From assembly GCA_023436525.1 (NCBI GenBank), contig JAEZIW010000015.1, forward strand, positions 1 through 17,573: a stretch of DNA of 17,573 bases, given 5' to 3'. Below are positions 6,615 to 13,946 of the stretch, one piece after another (positions within the stretch are counted from its first letter, which is position 1; the number at the start of each line of letters is the position of its first letter). Source of the DNA: Bacillota bacterium. GTDB lineage: Bacteria; Bacillota; Clostridia; Christensenellales; SZUA-584. The notes beneath the pieces are model-generated. The model worked only from the letters and a program-made list of their open reading frames with translations. It searched no databases and had not been told where the DNA came from. The position numbers and the translations under genes were made by a program.

Positions 6615-6655
6615 TAATTTGTAATATATACAAACAGTTGCCTAAGGAGACTAAC

Positions 6656-7453
6656 ATGAAAGCAAAGACAACACTATTTTTACTAATAATCGCCATTGTT
6701 TTTACAACAGCATGCGCTATTTCCGACGGCAACCAAAACCCGAATGCCAATGTGACAAGAGAAGAAGCTGTTCAAACGATAAAGGACATCAGCAAAGGCA
6801 CGGGTGATGCGGATATCAAATCGTATCCCGACAGGGACCAGATAGAAAACGACGTCAGATATTACTACGTTGAGGTTGTTTTCGCGAACAAAATGGGGGC
6901 GGCATATTTTGTTGACGAAAACGAGGGGCAAGTGTTTGTTGCGTTTGGCGGTGAAGTGGACACGAGCAACCCTTTGCCTAACTTGGATGTCAGTGAACCC
7001 GAAGCATCAGCACAGGGTTCTGCGGATAAGTCCGGCGTTGCCGACATTAACGCTGAGCCGTCGTCAGCCATCAAAGACATATTTGATATCATCGGGAAAA
7101 CGAGCGAGCAGGTTGAGCAAAAATTCGGCGGCAGCTACAAAAAGGTATCGATGAATTATGACGGCTTGATGGAAGGCTTCTTTTACAGCGATCTTGGGCT
7201 GACGGCCGCGTTCGGCAGCGACGGAGCTGTGGCCTTTGTATATTGCACAGACAAGATAGACATCAACGGTGCGCGCTCAGGTATGGACTTTTCGCAGATT
7301 CAGGAGAAGCTGGGCGAAACTGTGCTGAACCAAAAATGGGCCGATACCCCGATCAATGCCGCTTTTGAAATCAAGTACAATTTCGACGGCAGGACAGTTG
7401 TTTTCTTCTCTCAGCATAAAGACGGAGACAACTGTATCATGAGCATAAGCTAA
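6656..7453 (+). CDS. Lipoprotein with PepSY-like and DUF4309-like regions, function unknown
   Basis: 265 residues. The ATG at 6656 is chosen because TAAGGAG lies six bases upstream; an in-frame TTG at 6638 would cover this site. Residues 1-20 are a lipoprotein signal (hydrophobic LFLLIIAIVFTTAC, lipobox cysteine Cys20), so the mature protein should be anchored outside the membrane. Residues about 33-95 resemble a PepSY unit (REEAVQTIKDI ... YYYVEVVFANKMGAAYFVDENEGQVFVAF). A low-complexity Ser/Ala/Pro linker follows. Residues about 140-265 look like two DUF4309/SmpA-like halves (IIGKTSEQVEQKFGG and GARSGMDFSQIQEKLGE), each followed by strand-rich sequence. The assignments are by eye. It has its own promoter and is divergent from the chemoreceptor; no function can be named. 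Confidence 0.82.
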   Translation: MKAKTTLFLLIIAIVFTTACAISDGNQNPNANVTREEAVQTIKDISKGTGDADIKSYPDRDQIENDVRYYYVEVVFANKMGAAYFVDENEGQVFVAFGGEVDTSNPLPNLDVSEPEASAQGSADKSGVADINAEPSSAIKDIFDIIGKTSEQVEQKFGGSYKKVSMNYDGLMEGFFYSDLGLTAAFGSDGAVAFVYCTDKIDINGARSGMDFSQIQEKLGETVLNQKWADTPINAAFEIKYNFDGRTVVFFSQHKDGDNCIMSIS

Positions 7454-7577
7454 ACGATTCTTAAGTCCAGATAATTTAACCAAATCGATTCATATATCAT
7501 ATCAACGGCATTCGGTTGAATACTTTAACAAAAGGGCTGTCAGCTTACTTAATTAACAAGTCTCTGACAGTGAAATG

Positions 7578-7606
7578 TTGACGAATGTAATAACAAATGT
7601 TATAAT
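7578..7606 (+). promoter_or_regulatory. Strong sigma-A promoter of the Gld-type ABC operon
   Basis: TTGACG (7578-7583), a 17-base spacer, then TATAAT (7601-7606): the best promoter match in the window. A 7-bp inverted repeat CTGTCAG (7537-7543) / CTGACAG (7564-7570) ends eight bases upstream of the -35 and could be an operator. The predicted start near 7613 lies about 210 bases before the first gene. The 7454-7577 gap has no clear terminator for the preceding lipoprotein gene. Confidence 0.78.
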
Positions 7607-7612
7607 CCGCAC

Positions 7613-7822
7613 GAAAGCCATATTTTTATAAAAGCGAGCGGAAGCGATAAGGTGCGTTGTCGGTCTGCGGCAGTCAAACGAATGGCCGCACTGTATAAAG
7701 CACTTTACCGCGAAGCCGCCCGCACCTCAGTTGGCCGGTGTGCCGAGCTTAACCAAAATGACAGTTGACCATTTTTCTTTGACCTTTGAACCGTAATTCA
7801 ATTGATTTGGGAGTTAACAAAA
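7613..7822 (+). other. Long GC-rich leader before the ABC ATPase gene, possible structured RNA
   Basis: The predicted 5' leader contains a GC-rich island (about 7630-7750) inside an AT-rich gap. GGTGCG (7651-7656) can pair with CGCACC (7721-7726), enclosing a TGCGGC/GCCGCA hairpin (7666-7671 with 7685-7690) and a weak TAAA-GCAC-TTTA hairpin (7696-7707). CGG-TGTG-CCG follows near 7736-7745. An AT-rich stretch and a GGGAG ribosome site complete it. I do not recognise any riboswitch or known RNA family in it, and no small open frame with a ribosome site is evident. Confidence 0.35.
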
Positions 7823-8788
7823 ATGATTGAAGTCAAAAATCTCACAAAAATGTATGGGAAAAAAATCGGTGTCAACAACATCAGCTTCACTGTTGAGAAA
7901 GGTGAAATCCTCGGATTCTTGGGCCCGAACGGTGCGGGAAAATCCACCACGATGAACGTGATAACCGGGTATAAGCCGCCAACGGCAGGCAAGGTTTTCA
8001 TTGAAGGGTATGATATGTCCGAGAAACCGATTGATGCCAAAAAGCGGCTTGGATATCTTCCCGAAATACCGCCTGTTTACCCGGAGATGAAAGTGAAAGG
8101 TTACCTGAAATTCGTTTGCGACCTTAAAGGTGTCAAGCGAGACAAGAGAGAGTCTCACATCAAAGACATCATGGAACTCGTAAAAATCACTGATGTGAAG
8201 GATCGATTGATCAAGAACCTGTCGAAAGGGTACAGGCAAAGGGTGGGGCTTGCGCAGGCCCTCATTTCAAATCCGGATGTGCTCATATTGGATGAGCCGA
8301 CGGTCGGGCTCGATCCCAAGCAGATTCAGGAGATTCGTTCTTTGATTAAAAGCCTTGGCAAAGAGCACACCATCATTTTAAGTTCGCACATACTGGCTGA
8401 GGTCAGCATGATTTGCGACAGAGTGATTATCATCAATAAAGGTGAAATCGCGGCTATTGATACGCCGGAGAATCTGGCGAAAAACATGGTTTCTACCGAA
8501 CGTTTTCAAGCGAGAATCAAAGGAAACGCAGAGCAAATTGCATCTGTCATCGGTGGCATTAACGGTATCTTAAGCGTGGAACAGAGCCAAAACGCGCAAG
8601 ACACGAACGATGGCTATTTAACTTTTATCATGGAAAATAAAAAAACCACAGATGTCAGAACACCCATATTCTTTGAAATGGCCAAATTAAAGTTTCCGAT
8701 ATACGAAATGAAATCCATCGACGTCAGCCTCGAAGATATTTTCTTGCAGCTGACTTCTGAGGAAAATGAAGCTATGGAGGTGGAATAG
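7823..8788 (+). CDS. ABC transporter ATPase, GldA/CcmA-like (ABC-2 exporter type)
   Basis: 321 residues, one nucleotide-binding domain that powers the membrane complex encoded next to it. The ATG at 7823 follows GGGAG by nine bases; the frame's upstream TTG would cover that site. Walker A is GPNGAGKST (34-42), the signature is LSKGYRQR (133-140), Walker B is VLILDEPT (153-160) and the switch histidine is His189 in SSHIL. The Q-loop region reads GYLPEIPPVYPEM, as in many ABC-2 ATPases of the Gld/CcmA group. After residue 220 comes a C-terminal accessory domain ending in SLEDIFLQLTSEE, also typical. It is the first gene of a tightly packed set of four, three bases before the permease. The substrate is unknown. 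Confidence 0.93.
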   Translation: MIEVKNLTKMYGKKIGVNNISFTVEKGEILGFLGPNGAGKSTTMNVITGYKPPTAGKVFIEGYDMSEKPIDAKKRLGYLPEIPPVYPEMKVKGYLKFVCDLKGVKRDKRESHIKDIMELVKITDVKDRLIKNLSKGYRQRVGLAQALISNPDVLILDEPTVGLDPKQIQEIRSLIKSLGKEHTIILSSHILAEVSMICDRVIIINKGEIAAIDTPENLAKNMVSTERFQARIKGNAEQIASVIGGINGILSVEQSQNAQDTNDGYLTFIMENKKTTDVRTPIFFEMAKLKFPIYEMKSIDVSLEDIFLQLTSEENEAMEVE

Positions 8789-8791
8789 ACA

Positions 8792-9523
8792 ATGCTGGCA
8801 GTGTTTAAAAAAGAGGTGTCTATATATTTTCACACACCCTTTGGTTACGTGTTCATGGGGATGTTCCTGCTGCTCGCGGGCATCGTTTTTACAATTTACA
8901 ATCTTTGGGGCGCTCAGGGTGATATTTACGGCATGTTCGGTGTGCTGAATTACGCGTCCATCGTGATATTTCCCATTCTCACCATGAAGCTGCTGGCCGA
9001 AGAAAAGAGGATGGCCACCGACCAGATTCTGTTCACCTCTCCGGTTTCTTTAAGCTCCATCATCATCGGCAAATATCTTGCGGCTTTGTTCGTTTATTTT
9101 GTCACTTTGGCCGCAACGGGCGTGTTCGCTGTGTTCATCATGATTTTCGGCAAGACGAACCTCGGGGCCATCATCGGGTCTTACGTTGGGTTTGCACTGC
9201 TCGGCGCCGCCTATATCGCCATCTGCCTTTTCACGTCATCGCTGACAGACAGTCAGGTGACATCGGCGATACTCGGTTTTGGCTTCTTGTTCGGCTTTAT
9301 GATTGTGGGGCTGCTGACCAATGCGATACCTGTCGTGTTTATTAAGCAGATCATTGCATGGTTCGCCATATTGAGCAAATACGAGGAGTTTGCCAACGGC
9401 ATATTGAAAATCGGGCCGCTGATTTACTACTTGAGTTTCGCGGTTGGATTCGTGTTTTTAACCATCGTTGTGGTGAAAAACAGGCAGCATGAAAAGGGAG
9501 GGAAAAAATATGCGAAAGATTGA
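8792..9523 (+). CDS. ABC-2 type permease, GldF-like
   Basis: 243 residues, the membrane subunit for the preceding ATPase. GGAGGTGG overlaps the end of the ATPase gene and places the ATG. Six hydrophobic segments can be read at about 19-38, 50-68, 95-119, 126-148, 158-178 and 208-228. Between the second and third lies LLAEEKRMATDQILFTSPVS, the conserved cytoplasmic element of the GldF/NosY group. The short basic tail (KNRQHEKGGKKYAKD) is cytoplasmic. The gene overlaps the next start by 14 bases, so translation of the two is probably coupled. Confidence 0.9.
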   Translation: MLAVFKKEVSIYFHTPFGYVFMGMFLLLAGIVFTIYNLWGAQGDIYGMFGVLNYASIVIFPILTMKLLAEEKRMATDQILFTSPVSLSSIIIGKYLAALFVYFVTLAATGVFAVFIMIFGKTNLGAIIGSYVGFALLGAAYIAICLFTSSLTDSQVTSAILGFGFLFGFMIVGLLTNAIPVVFIKQIIAWFAILSKYEEFANGILKIGPLIYYLSFAVGFVFLTIVVVKNRQHEKGGKKYAKD

Positions 9524-10949
9524 ATTTAAGAACCTTTTTAAGGATAAAGGCATATTGAAAAGAATAAATTCAGTCTTTATCGTTGTTGCGGTTCTTGCCA
9601 TACTGTTTTTGATTAATATTCTGGCAGACATGCTGCCCTGGAGCTATGACATGACTGCGGAAAAAATCTTTACCCTTTCCGACCAGACCAAAAGCGTGCT
9701 GCAAAGCATAGATAAAGAAGTCAATGTGGTGGCTTTCTTCGAAGAAGGCGCAGAAGACCAAATGGTGCAAACGCTGCTGGAGGAATACAGAAAGGCCGGT
9801 AACGGTTTCATCAACGTTGAGTACGTTGATGCCGATCAAAATCCGGCGGCGGTTAAGAAATATGACGAGAACGACGAAGGCATATCTAACGGTACCATTG
9901 TGTTTGAAAGCAACGGCACCATTAAAAAGATAAACAAGTCGGATATCTACATACTCAACGATCTCGCGTACGGCAAAGCGTTCAACGGTGAACAGCAGTT
10001 TACCGGAGCGATTATCCGCGTGACGAATGAGAATCTGCCTAAGGTCTACTTCCTCGAAGGGCATAAAGAGCCGGATTTGAACGCGGAGCTCTCCAAGCTG
10101 AAAGCCAGACTGGAAGGCGAAGGGCATGTGGTGGAGAGCCTGAATATTCTAAAGACGCAGGCTGTGCCAGAAGACGCTGATACAATCGTTGTTGTTTCCC
10201 CGAAAAAGGATATCGGTGACGACGAGAGAGAAATACTGAAGGAGTACCTCATCAAGGGCGGGAGAATGATCGCGCTTTTTGATATCATCACAAAGGACGA
10301 TCTGTTTAGTAACTTCAACAGCTTGCTCCAGAACTATGGTATTCAGTTTAAAAGCAACTTCGTGGTTGAAGAAGACAGCAACAGCTTTTATGCGAATAAT
10401 AAGATGTATTTGGTTCCGTATTACAATATTCAACACACCATTGTGGAGAAGCTGAATGCGGATCGGCTGTTTGTGCTGCTGCCTTTCTCCAGCAACATTG
10501 AGACAATGAATGAGATCGACAGAACGGTGACCGTGGATAAGCTCCTGGTGTCTTCCGAGAGCTCTTGGATGAGGTACGATATCAGTGATGATACATCTAC
10601 AAAAACAGCCGCAGACACGGCTGGCCCCGCGACTTTGGCCGTTGCCGTCTCCAAGGACAACACAGACTTAAGGTACGACGAAACAAAGATGGTCATCGTC
10701 GGCAATGCCGGGTTTGTGACAAATGATTATATTGATACGCAAGGTAACTTCGATTTTCTGATGAATGCGATGAACTGGGTGGAAGACAGGGACGATTCCA
10801 TTTCCATCAGGCCCAAATCAATTAACACCAACAGCATGTTTGTCAAGGGAGAGATGTACACCATTGTTCTGATTATCTCGGTTGTTATCGTTCCGCTCAT
10901 TGCATTCTCGGCCGGCCTTATCGTGTGGCTGAGAAGGAGGCATCAATGA
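9510..10949 (+). CDS. GldG-like auxiliary protein of an ABC-2 system (ABC_transp_aux/GIFT domain)
   Basis: 479 residues from the ATG that has AGGGAGGG seven bases upstream (an ATG at 9489 would lie before that site). It has one N-terminal membrane segment (about 21-39), a large extracellular part, and one C-terminal membrane segment (about 451-474) with a basic end. Family landmarks are WSYDMTAEKIFTLSDQTKSV just after the first segment, GEQQFTGAIIRVTNENLPKVYFLEGHKEPD in the middle, and YLIKGGRMIALFDI. This domain pair is shared by GldG of gliding Bacteroidota and by the GIFT domain of intraflagellar transport proteins such as IFT52. The gene overlaps the permease before it and the DUF4340 gene after it (ATGA), so the set is one operon. 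Biochemical role unknown. Confidence 0.9.
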   Translation: MRKIEFKNLFKDKGILKRINSVFIVVAVLAILFLINILADMLPWSYDMTAEKIFTLSDQTKSVLQSIDKEVNVVAFFEEGAEDQMVQTLLEEYRKAGNGFINVEYVDADQNPAAVKKYDENDEGISNGTIVFESNGTIKKINKSDIYILNDLAYGKAFNGEQQFTGAIIRVTNENLPKVYFLEGHKEPDLNAELSKLKARLEGEGHVVESLNILKTQAVPEDADTIVVVSPKKDIGDDEREILKEYLIKGGRMIALFDIITKDDLFSNFNSLLQNYGIQFKSNFVVEEDSNSFYANNKMYLVPYYNIQHTIVEKLNADRLFVLLPFSSNIETMNEIDRTVTVDKLLVSSESSWMRYDISDDTSTKTAADTAGPATLAVAVSKDNTDLRYDETKMVIVGNAGFVTNDYIDTQGNFDFLMNAMNWVEDRDDSISIRPKSINTNSMFVKGEMYTIVLIISVVIVPLIAFSAGLIVWLRRRHQ

Positions 10950-12256
10950 GAAATTTGTGGATCGCGCTGATACTGCTGGCTGTTATCGGTGTTATCGTTT
11001 TTCTGGTGCTATATGTGGGTGAAGAACAGCCATCAAAACAGGATAGATCACTGTATCATTACGAGGAGCAATCGGTTGAGGAGATTCAAATCGTATCCGG
11101 TAATGGTGAGGTCTCGTTTGTCAAAAAACAAAACGCTTGGGTGATGACGCAGCCGAAGGAATACAGAATCAGCATTGATGCGGTGGATCGGCTGGAAAAC
11201 AGACTCAAGGACTTCCTTGCGTCCAGAATTCTCGACGAAGCCGGTGAGCTAGAGAAATACGGGCTGGATGAACCGTCAGCTCGCATTCGTTTCAAGCTGA
11301 GTGACGGCACCGAGCACACATTGCTCATTGGCGATATGACCGCGTCTAAGGTGCAATATTACGCAAAGGATGCTGACGCAGACAAGATATACATTCTCGG
11401 ATCCTACGATGTTGAGAATTTTCTGGCTCCCGTCAGCGAATTCAGAGACAGATCAATACTCACGGTGAATGCGGAAACGATAAGCACCATCGGCATGCTG
11501 ACGGAACAGACGCGCGAATTTCAAGTGGTGGGCAGTGATGCAGATGAATGGGTCCTATCGCAGCCGCTCGAGGTAGCAGCCAGAGGCGATGCCGTCAAAG
11601 AAATGCTGAGCGATATCCTTGAGCTGAAGATTAAGGATTTTGTGGATGAAGAGCCGGATGATTTGAGCGCGTACGGACTCGATAAGCCCTTATACACGCT
11701 GGAACTTGCGGATGATAAGAAAAACAAGCAAACGATATATTTCGGAAAGCTGGATGAAGACGAGCAGATTGTCTATATTATGCTGGATGATTCGAACGAA
11801 GTCTATACACTGTCGCTCGAGGTGTTTGACCCCCGGCGTTTCAAAATTTCCAACTTCCTGAATGAGGCGCCTTTAAGTGTGGCAATCACGGATGTTAACA
11901 AGGTCAGCATCGTTTCCAGCGGCACGCAGGCTGATTTCGAGCGAGACGCGTCTAAGGCGGATGATATATTCACATACAAAGGCAAAGACATTAATATGGA
12001 GTATTTTACGGCGCTGTATGTGAATATCATGGCGCTGGCTGCCGAGGGGTACGACCCGGGATATCAAGGCGGCACACCTGAACTGACGGTGACGCTTGAG
12101 TGCAGCGGCGGCAAAACGATCACTGCAGAGTTTGTGAAACGAGACGATCTATCGTATTACTTTGTTCTGAATGGTGAGGCAAGGCCTTACTATGTCGGAG
12201 AGAGAAAAGTTGACCTTATTACGCGGTGGACGGAAAGGGTATTGGAGGGTATGTAA
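10946..12256 (+). CDS. DUF4340 domain protein, membrane-anchored partner of the Gld-type ABC system
   Basis: 436 residues. The start ATG overlaps the previous stop as ATGA and follows AAGGAGG by five bases. An N-terminal membrane anchor (LWIALILLAVIGVIVFLVLYV, about 3-23) is followed by an extracellular, strand-rich region. DUF4340 landmarks occur twice: WVMTQPKEYRISIDAVDRLE with LEKYGLDEPSARIRF and TLLIGD, then WVLSQPLEV with LSAYGLDKPLYTLEL and IYFGKLDEDEQIVYIML. A third, less similar segment ends the protein. DUF4340 proteins commonly sit beside GldG-like genes, so it is probably part of the same surface complex. Nothing in the sequence points to an enzyme activity. Confidence 0.88.
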   Translation: MRNLWIALILLAVIGVIVFLVLYVGEEQPSKQDRSLYHYEEQSVEEIQIVSGNGEVSFVKKQNAWVMTQPKEYRISIDAVDRLENRLKDFLASRILDEAGELEKYGLDEPSARIRFKLSDGTEHTLLIGDMTASKVQYYAKDADADKIYILGSYDVENFLAPVSEFRDRSILTVNAETISTIGMLTEQTREFQVVGSDADEWVLSQPLEVAARGDAVKEMLSDILELKIKDFVDEEPDDLSAYGLDKPLYTLELADDKKNKQTIYFGKLDEDEQIVYIMLDDSNEVYTLSLEVFDPRRFKISNFLNEAPLSVAITDVNKVSIVSSGTQADFERDASKADDIFTYKGKDINMEYFTALYVNIMALAAEGYDPGYQGGTPELTVTLECSGGKTITAEFVKRDDLSYYFVLNGEARPYYVGERKVDLITRWTERVLEGM

Positions 12257-12474
12257 AGCGCGCTTGCTGGAATCACCAGGCGCTGGCACACCTCAATAAA
12301 CGAAAGACGATGGGTGCTTTCATGATTTGTGCTGCCGTCGTGAACGGGTGCAAAAAAGTAACGGCGAAGTTGATAAGAATCTGCCTTGGACAGATACGAG
12401 TTCGCTCAGTTTGGCTTTTATAACCGAAATGAGTGACTTTCCATCGCAATAGCATAAGGCTTTTTATGAAAACG
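12257..12474. other. Non-coding stretch between the DUF4340 gene and its terminator
   Basis: About 220 bases without a supported gene. Short open frames exist on both strands (for example 12226-12423 plus and 12273-12455 minus) but lack ribosome sites and family resemblance. The composition is like coding or repeat DNA and unlike the AT-rich stretch that follows, so it could be a dispersed repeat or a gene remnant; I cannot identify it. The rest of the gap to 12767 holds the terminator and the importer promoter region. Confidence 0.4.
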
Positions 12475-12506
12475 GGTGCGGAAAAATTACCGCACCTTTA
12501 TTTTAC
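12475..12506 (+). terminator. Rho-independent terminator of the Gld-type ABC operon
   Basis: A perfect 7-bp stem, GGTGCGG (12475-12481) with CCGCACC (12490-12496), an eight-base loop and then TTTATTTTA. It lies about 220 bases after the last gene of the operon. Confidence 0.75.
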
Positions 12507-12603
12507 TGCCTCCAATGGATATTTTATGTGACACAATGCATATATTTTAAAGTTGACATTTTTAAAGATATATAAAAAGATTTTGTCATAACCTATTTCA
12601 CAG

Positions 12604-12632
12604 TTGACAAATGACATGAAATATTTTATGTT
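12604..12632 (+). promoter_or_regulatory. Probable promoter of the sugar importer operon
   Basis: TTGACA (12604-12609), a 17-base spacer, then TATGTT (12627-12632). The -35 is consensus and the -10 is four of six. The predicted start near 12640 gives a leader of about 130 bases. Another TTGACA at 12553-12558 lacks a matching -10. Confidence 0.55.
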
Positions 12633-12653
12633 ATTTATATGAACACATGTCAT
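12611..12653 (+). promoter_or_regulatory. Candidate operator straddling the sugar importer promoter
   Basis: ATGACATG (12611-12618) is perfectly inverted as CATGTCAT (12646-12653). The left arm lies between -35 and -10 and the right arm just after the predicted start point, a layout suited to repression. The left arm is part of the 16-bp element shared with the chemoreceptor region. The regulator is not identified. Confidence 0.45.
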
Positions 12654-12767
12654 GAATAATGTTAATCACCTATTTCCTTGATTATTCCGAAGAAGTACTC
12701 GAAGCGGCAACAACCGTTAAATACCGGTTTTGCATAAAAACAATATGTTATTGGAGGGAAAAGGAAC

Positions 12768-13838
12768 ATGAAAGGATTAACCAAGATCGTAGTCATGTTG
12801 TTGCTGGTGGCGTTAGCGGTTACGCCGTTGGTGGCATGTGGCTCCACCCAGCAGGCTGCACAGCAAGGCCAGTCGGGAAACCAAGTTAAAGAGTTCAAAG
12901 GCTCGCCGGATGAAACCTACTACATGAACGTCATGGTATCGGGCGTTGAGTACTGGTTCCCTGTTTATGAAATGTTTAAACAGTGCGGCCAGCAGCTGGG
13001 CGTCAAAACCGTTTACAGCGGCACACCGGAATACGACGTCACGCAGCAGATTGCCAGCTTTGAACAGGTTCTTGCTAAGAAGCCGGCCGGTATCTATGTC
13101 CATCCGATGAACGCGGATGCCTTCATTGAACCCATTAACAAGGCTATCGATTCCGGCGTTGGCATTGCGACATTTGCTGCTGACTCTCCGAACAGCAAAC
13201 GCAGAGTGTACATCACTTCCGACAACGTCAATGAAGGTAATGTTGCGAGCAACATCGTATGCAATGAAATCGGCAAAAAGGGTGAAATCGCCTGTACCGA
13301 AAACCCGGGACAGAGCAACCATGATCTTTACATTAAGTCCTTCATAGCGAACGTTGAAAAGAACTTCCCGGATGTGAAGATTGTTAACCGCACAGCCACA
13401 AATCAGGATACGGCAAAAGCCTATGAAGCTGCACTAGCAACTCTGCAGGCAAACCCGAACCTGAATGCCTACATCACACCGGAAGCCGCGTCTGCACAGG
13501 GCGTTTTCCAGGCTGTGAAAGAAAAAGGTGCCGATGTTATGGTGCTCACGAGAGACCTTAACGTCACGATTCTCGATGCGATTAAAGCCGGCGAAATCTG
13601 GGGCGCTGTGAATCCCGATCAGGGCACACAGGGTTACATGGGTATGCTGACACTGTTCCTCTTGAAGCACAGTGACATGCTTGATCCCATGAGCGATTAC
13701 GAGATGAAAGGCGTCAGCCCGCTGAACCTGCCTTTTGTAGACAATGGCATGAACATGGTGACCAAAGAGAACGCTGATGGTTTCTACTGGGATAAATACT
13801 TAGCATCGCGTCCTTGGTCGAAGGGAATCGAAGAATAG
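12768..13838 (+). CDS. Sugar ABC transporter substrate-binding lipoprotein (ribose-type, Peripla_BP_4)
   Basis: 356 residues. GGAGGG lies ten bases before the ATG. Residues 1-23 form a signal ending in the lipobox LVAC, with Cys24 as the lipid anchor, followed by a Gln/Ser/Gly-rich spacer. The body is a type I periplasmic binding fold: YYMNVMVSGVEYWFPVYEMFKQCGQQLGV, VKTVYSGTPEYDVTQQIASFEQVLAKKPAGIYVHP, a central GVGIATFAADSPNSKRRVYI segment, then the second lobe with NPNLNAYITPEAASAQGVFQAVKEKG. The YSGTPEYDVTQQI stretch is closest in feel to the rhamnose/AI-2/ribose branch, but the ligand cannot be told by eye. It opens a three-gene importer operon, and a strong hairpin after it probably keeps its transcript more abundant than the ATPase-permease part. 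Confidence 0.93.
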   Translation: MKGLTKIVVMLLLVALAVTPLVACGSTQQAAQQGQSGNQVKEFKGSPDETYYMNVMVSGVEYWFPVYEMFKQCGQQLGVKTVYSGTPEYDVTQQIASFEQVLAKKPAGIYVHPMNADAFIEPINKAIDSGVGIATFAADSPNSKRRVYITSDNVNEGNVASNIVCNEIGKKGEIACTENPGQSNHDLYIKSFIANVEKNFPDVKIVNRTATNQDTAKAYEAALATLQANPNLNAYITPEAASAQGVFQAVKEKGADVMVLTRDLNVTILDAIKAGEIWGAVNPDQGTQGYMGMLTLFLLKHSDMLDPMSDYEMKGVSPLNLPFVDNGMNMVTKENADGFYWDKYLASRPWSKGIEE

Positions 13839-13867
13839 TCGATTCGCAAGGCAAATATAACATTCGG

Positions 13868-13900
13868 GCAGAGCGGCGATAGTATTTATCGCCGCTCTGC
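13868..13900 (+). terminator. Strong hairpin after the binding-protein gene (partial terminator or mRNA stabiliser)
   Basis: A perfect 14-bp stem, GCAGAGCGGCGATA (13868-13881) with TATCGCCGCTCTGC (13887-13900), with a five-base loop. It is followed by AAAATTTTC and not by a clean run of T's, so it is more likely a leaky terminator or a 3' stabiliser than a full stop. It separates the binding-protein gene from the ATPase and permease genes of the same operon. Confidence 0.7.
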
Positions 13901-13946
13901 AAAATTTTCATGAGACCCCAATCCATAGATGAGGCGGTGTTATCCT

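Noticed and set aside
7613..7822. Known riboswitch (c-di-GMP, cobalamin, THF, fluoride and similar) or SRP/6S RNA
   Set aside because: None of the conserved core strings I know for these families could be found, so only an unnamed structured leader is reported.
12659..12889. Small plus-strand frame overlapping the start of the binding-protein gene
   Set aside because: It has no ribosome site and runs out of frame into a clear lipoprotein gene.
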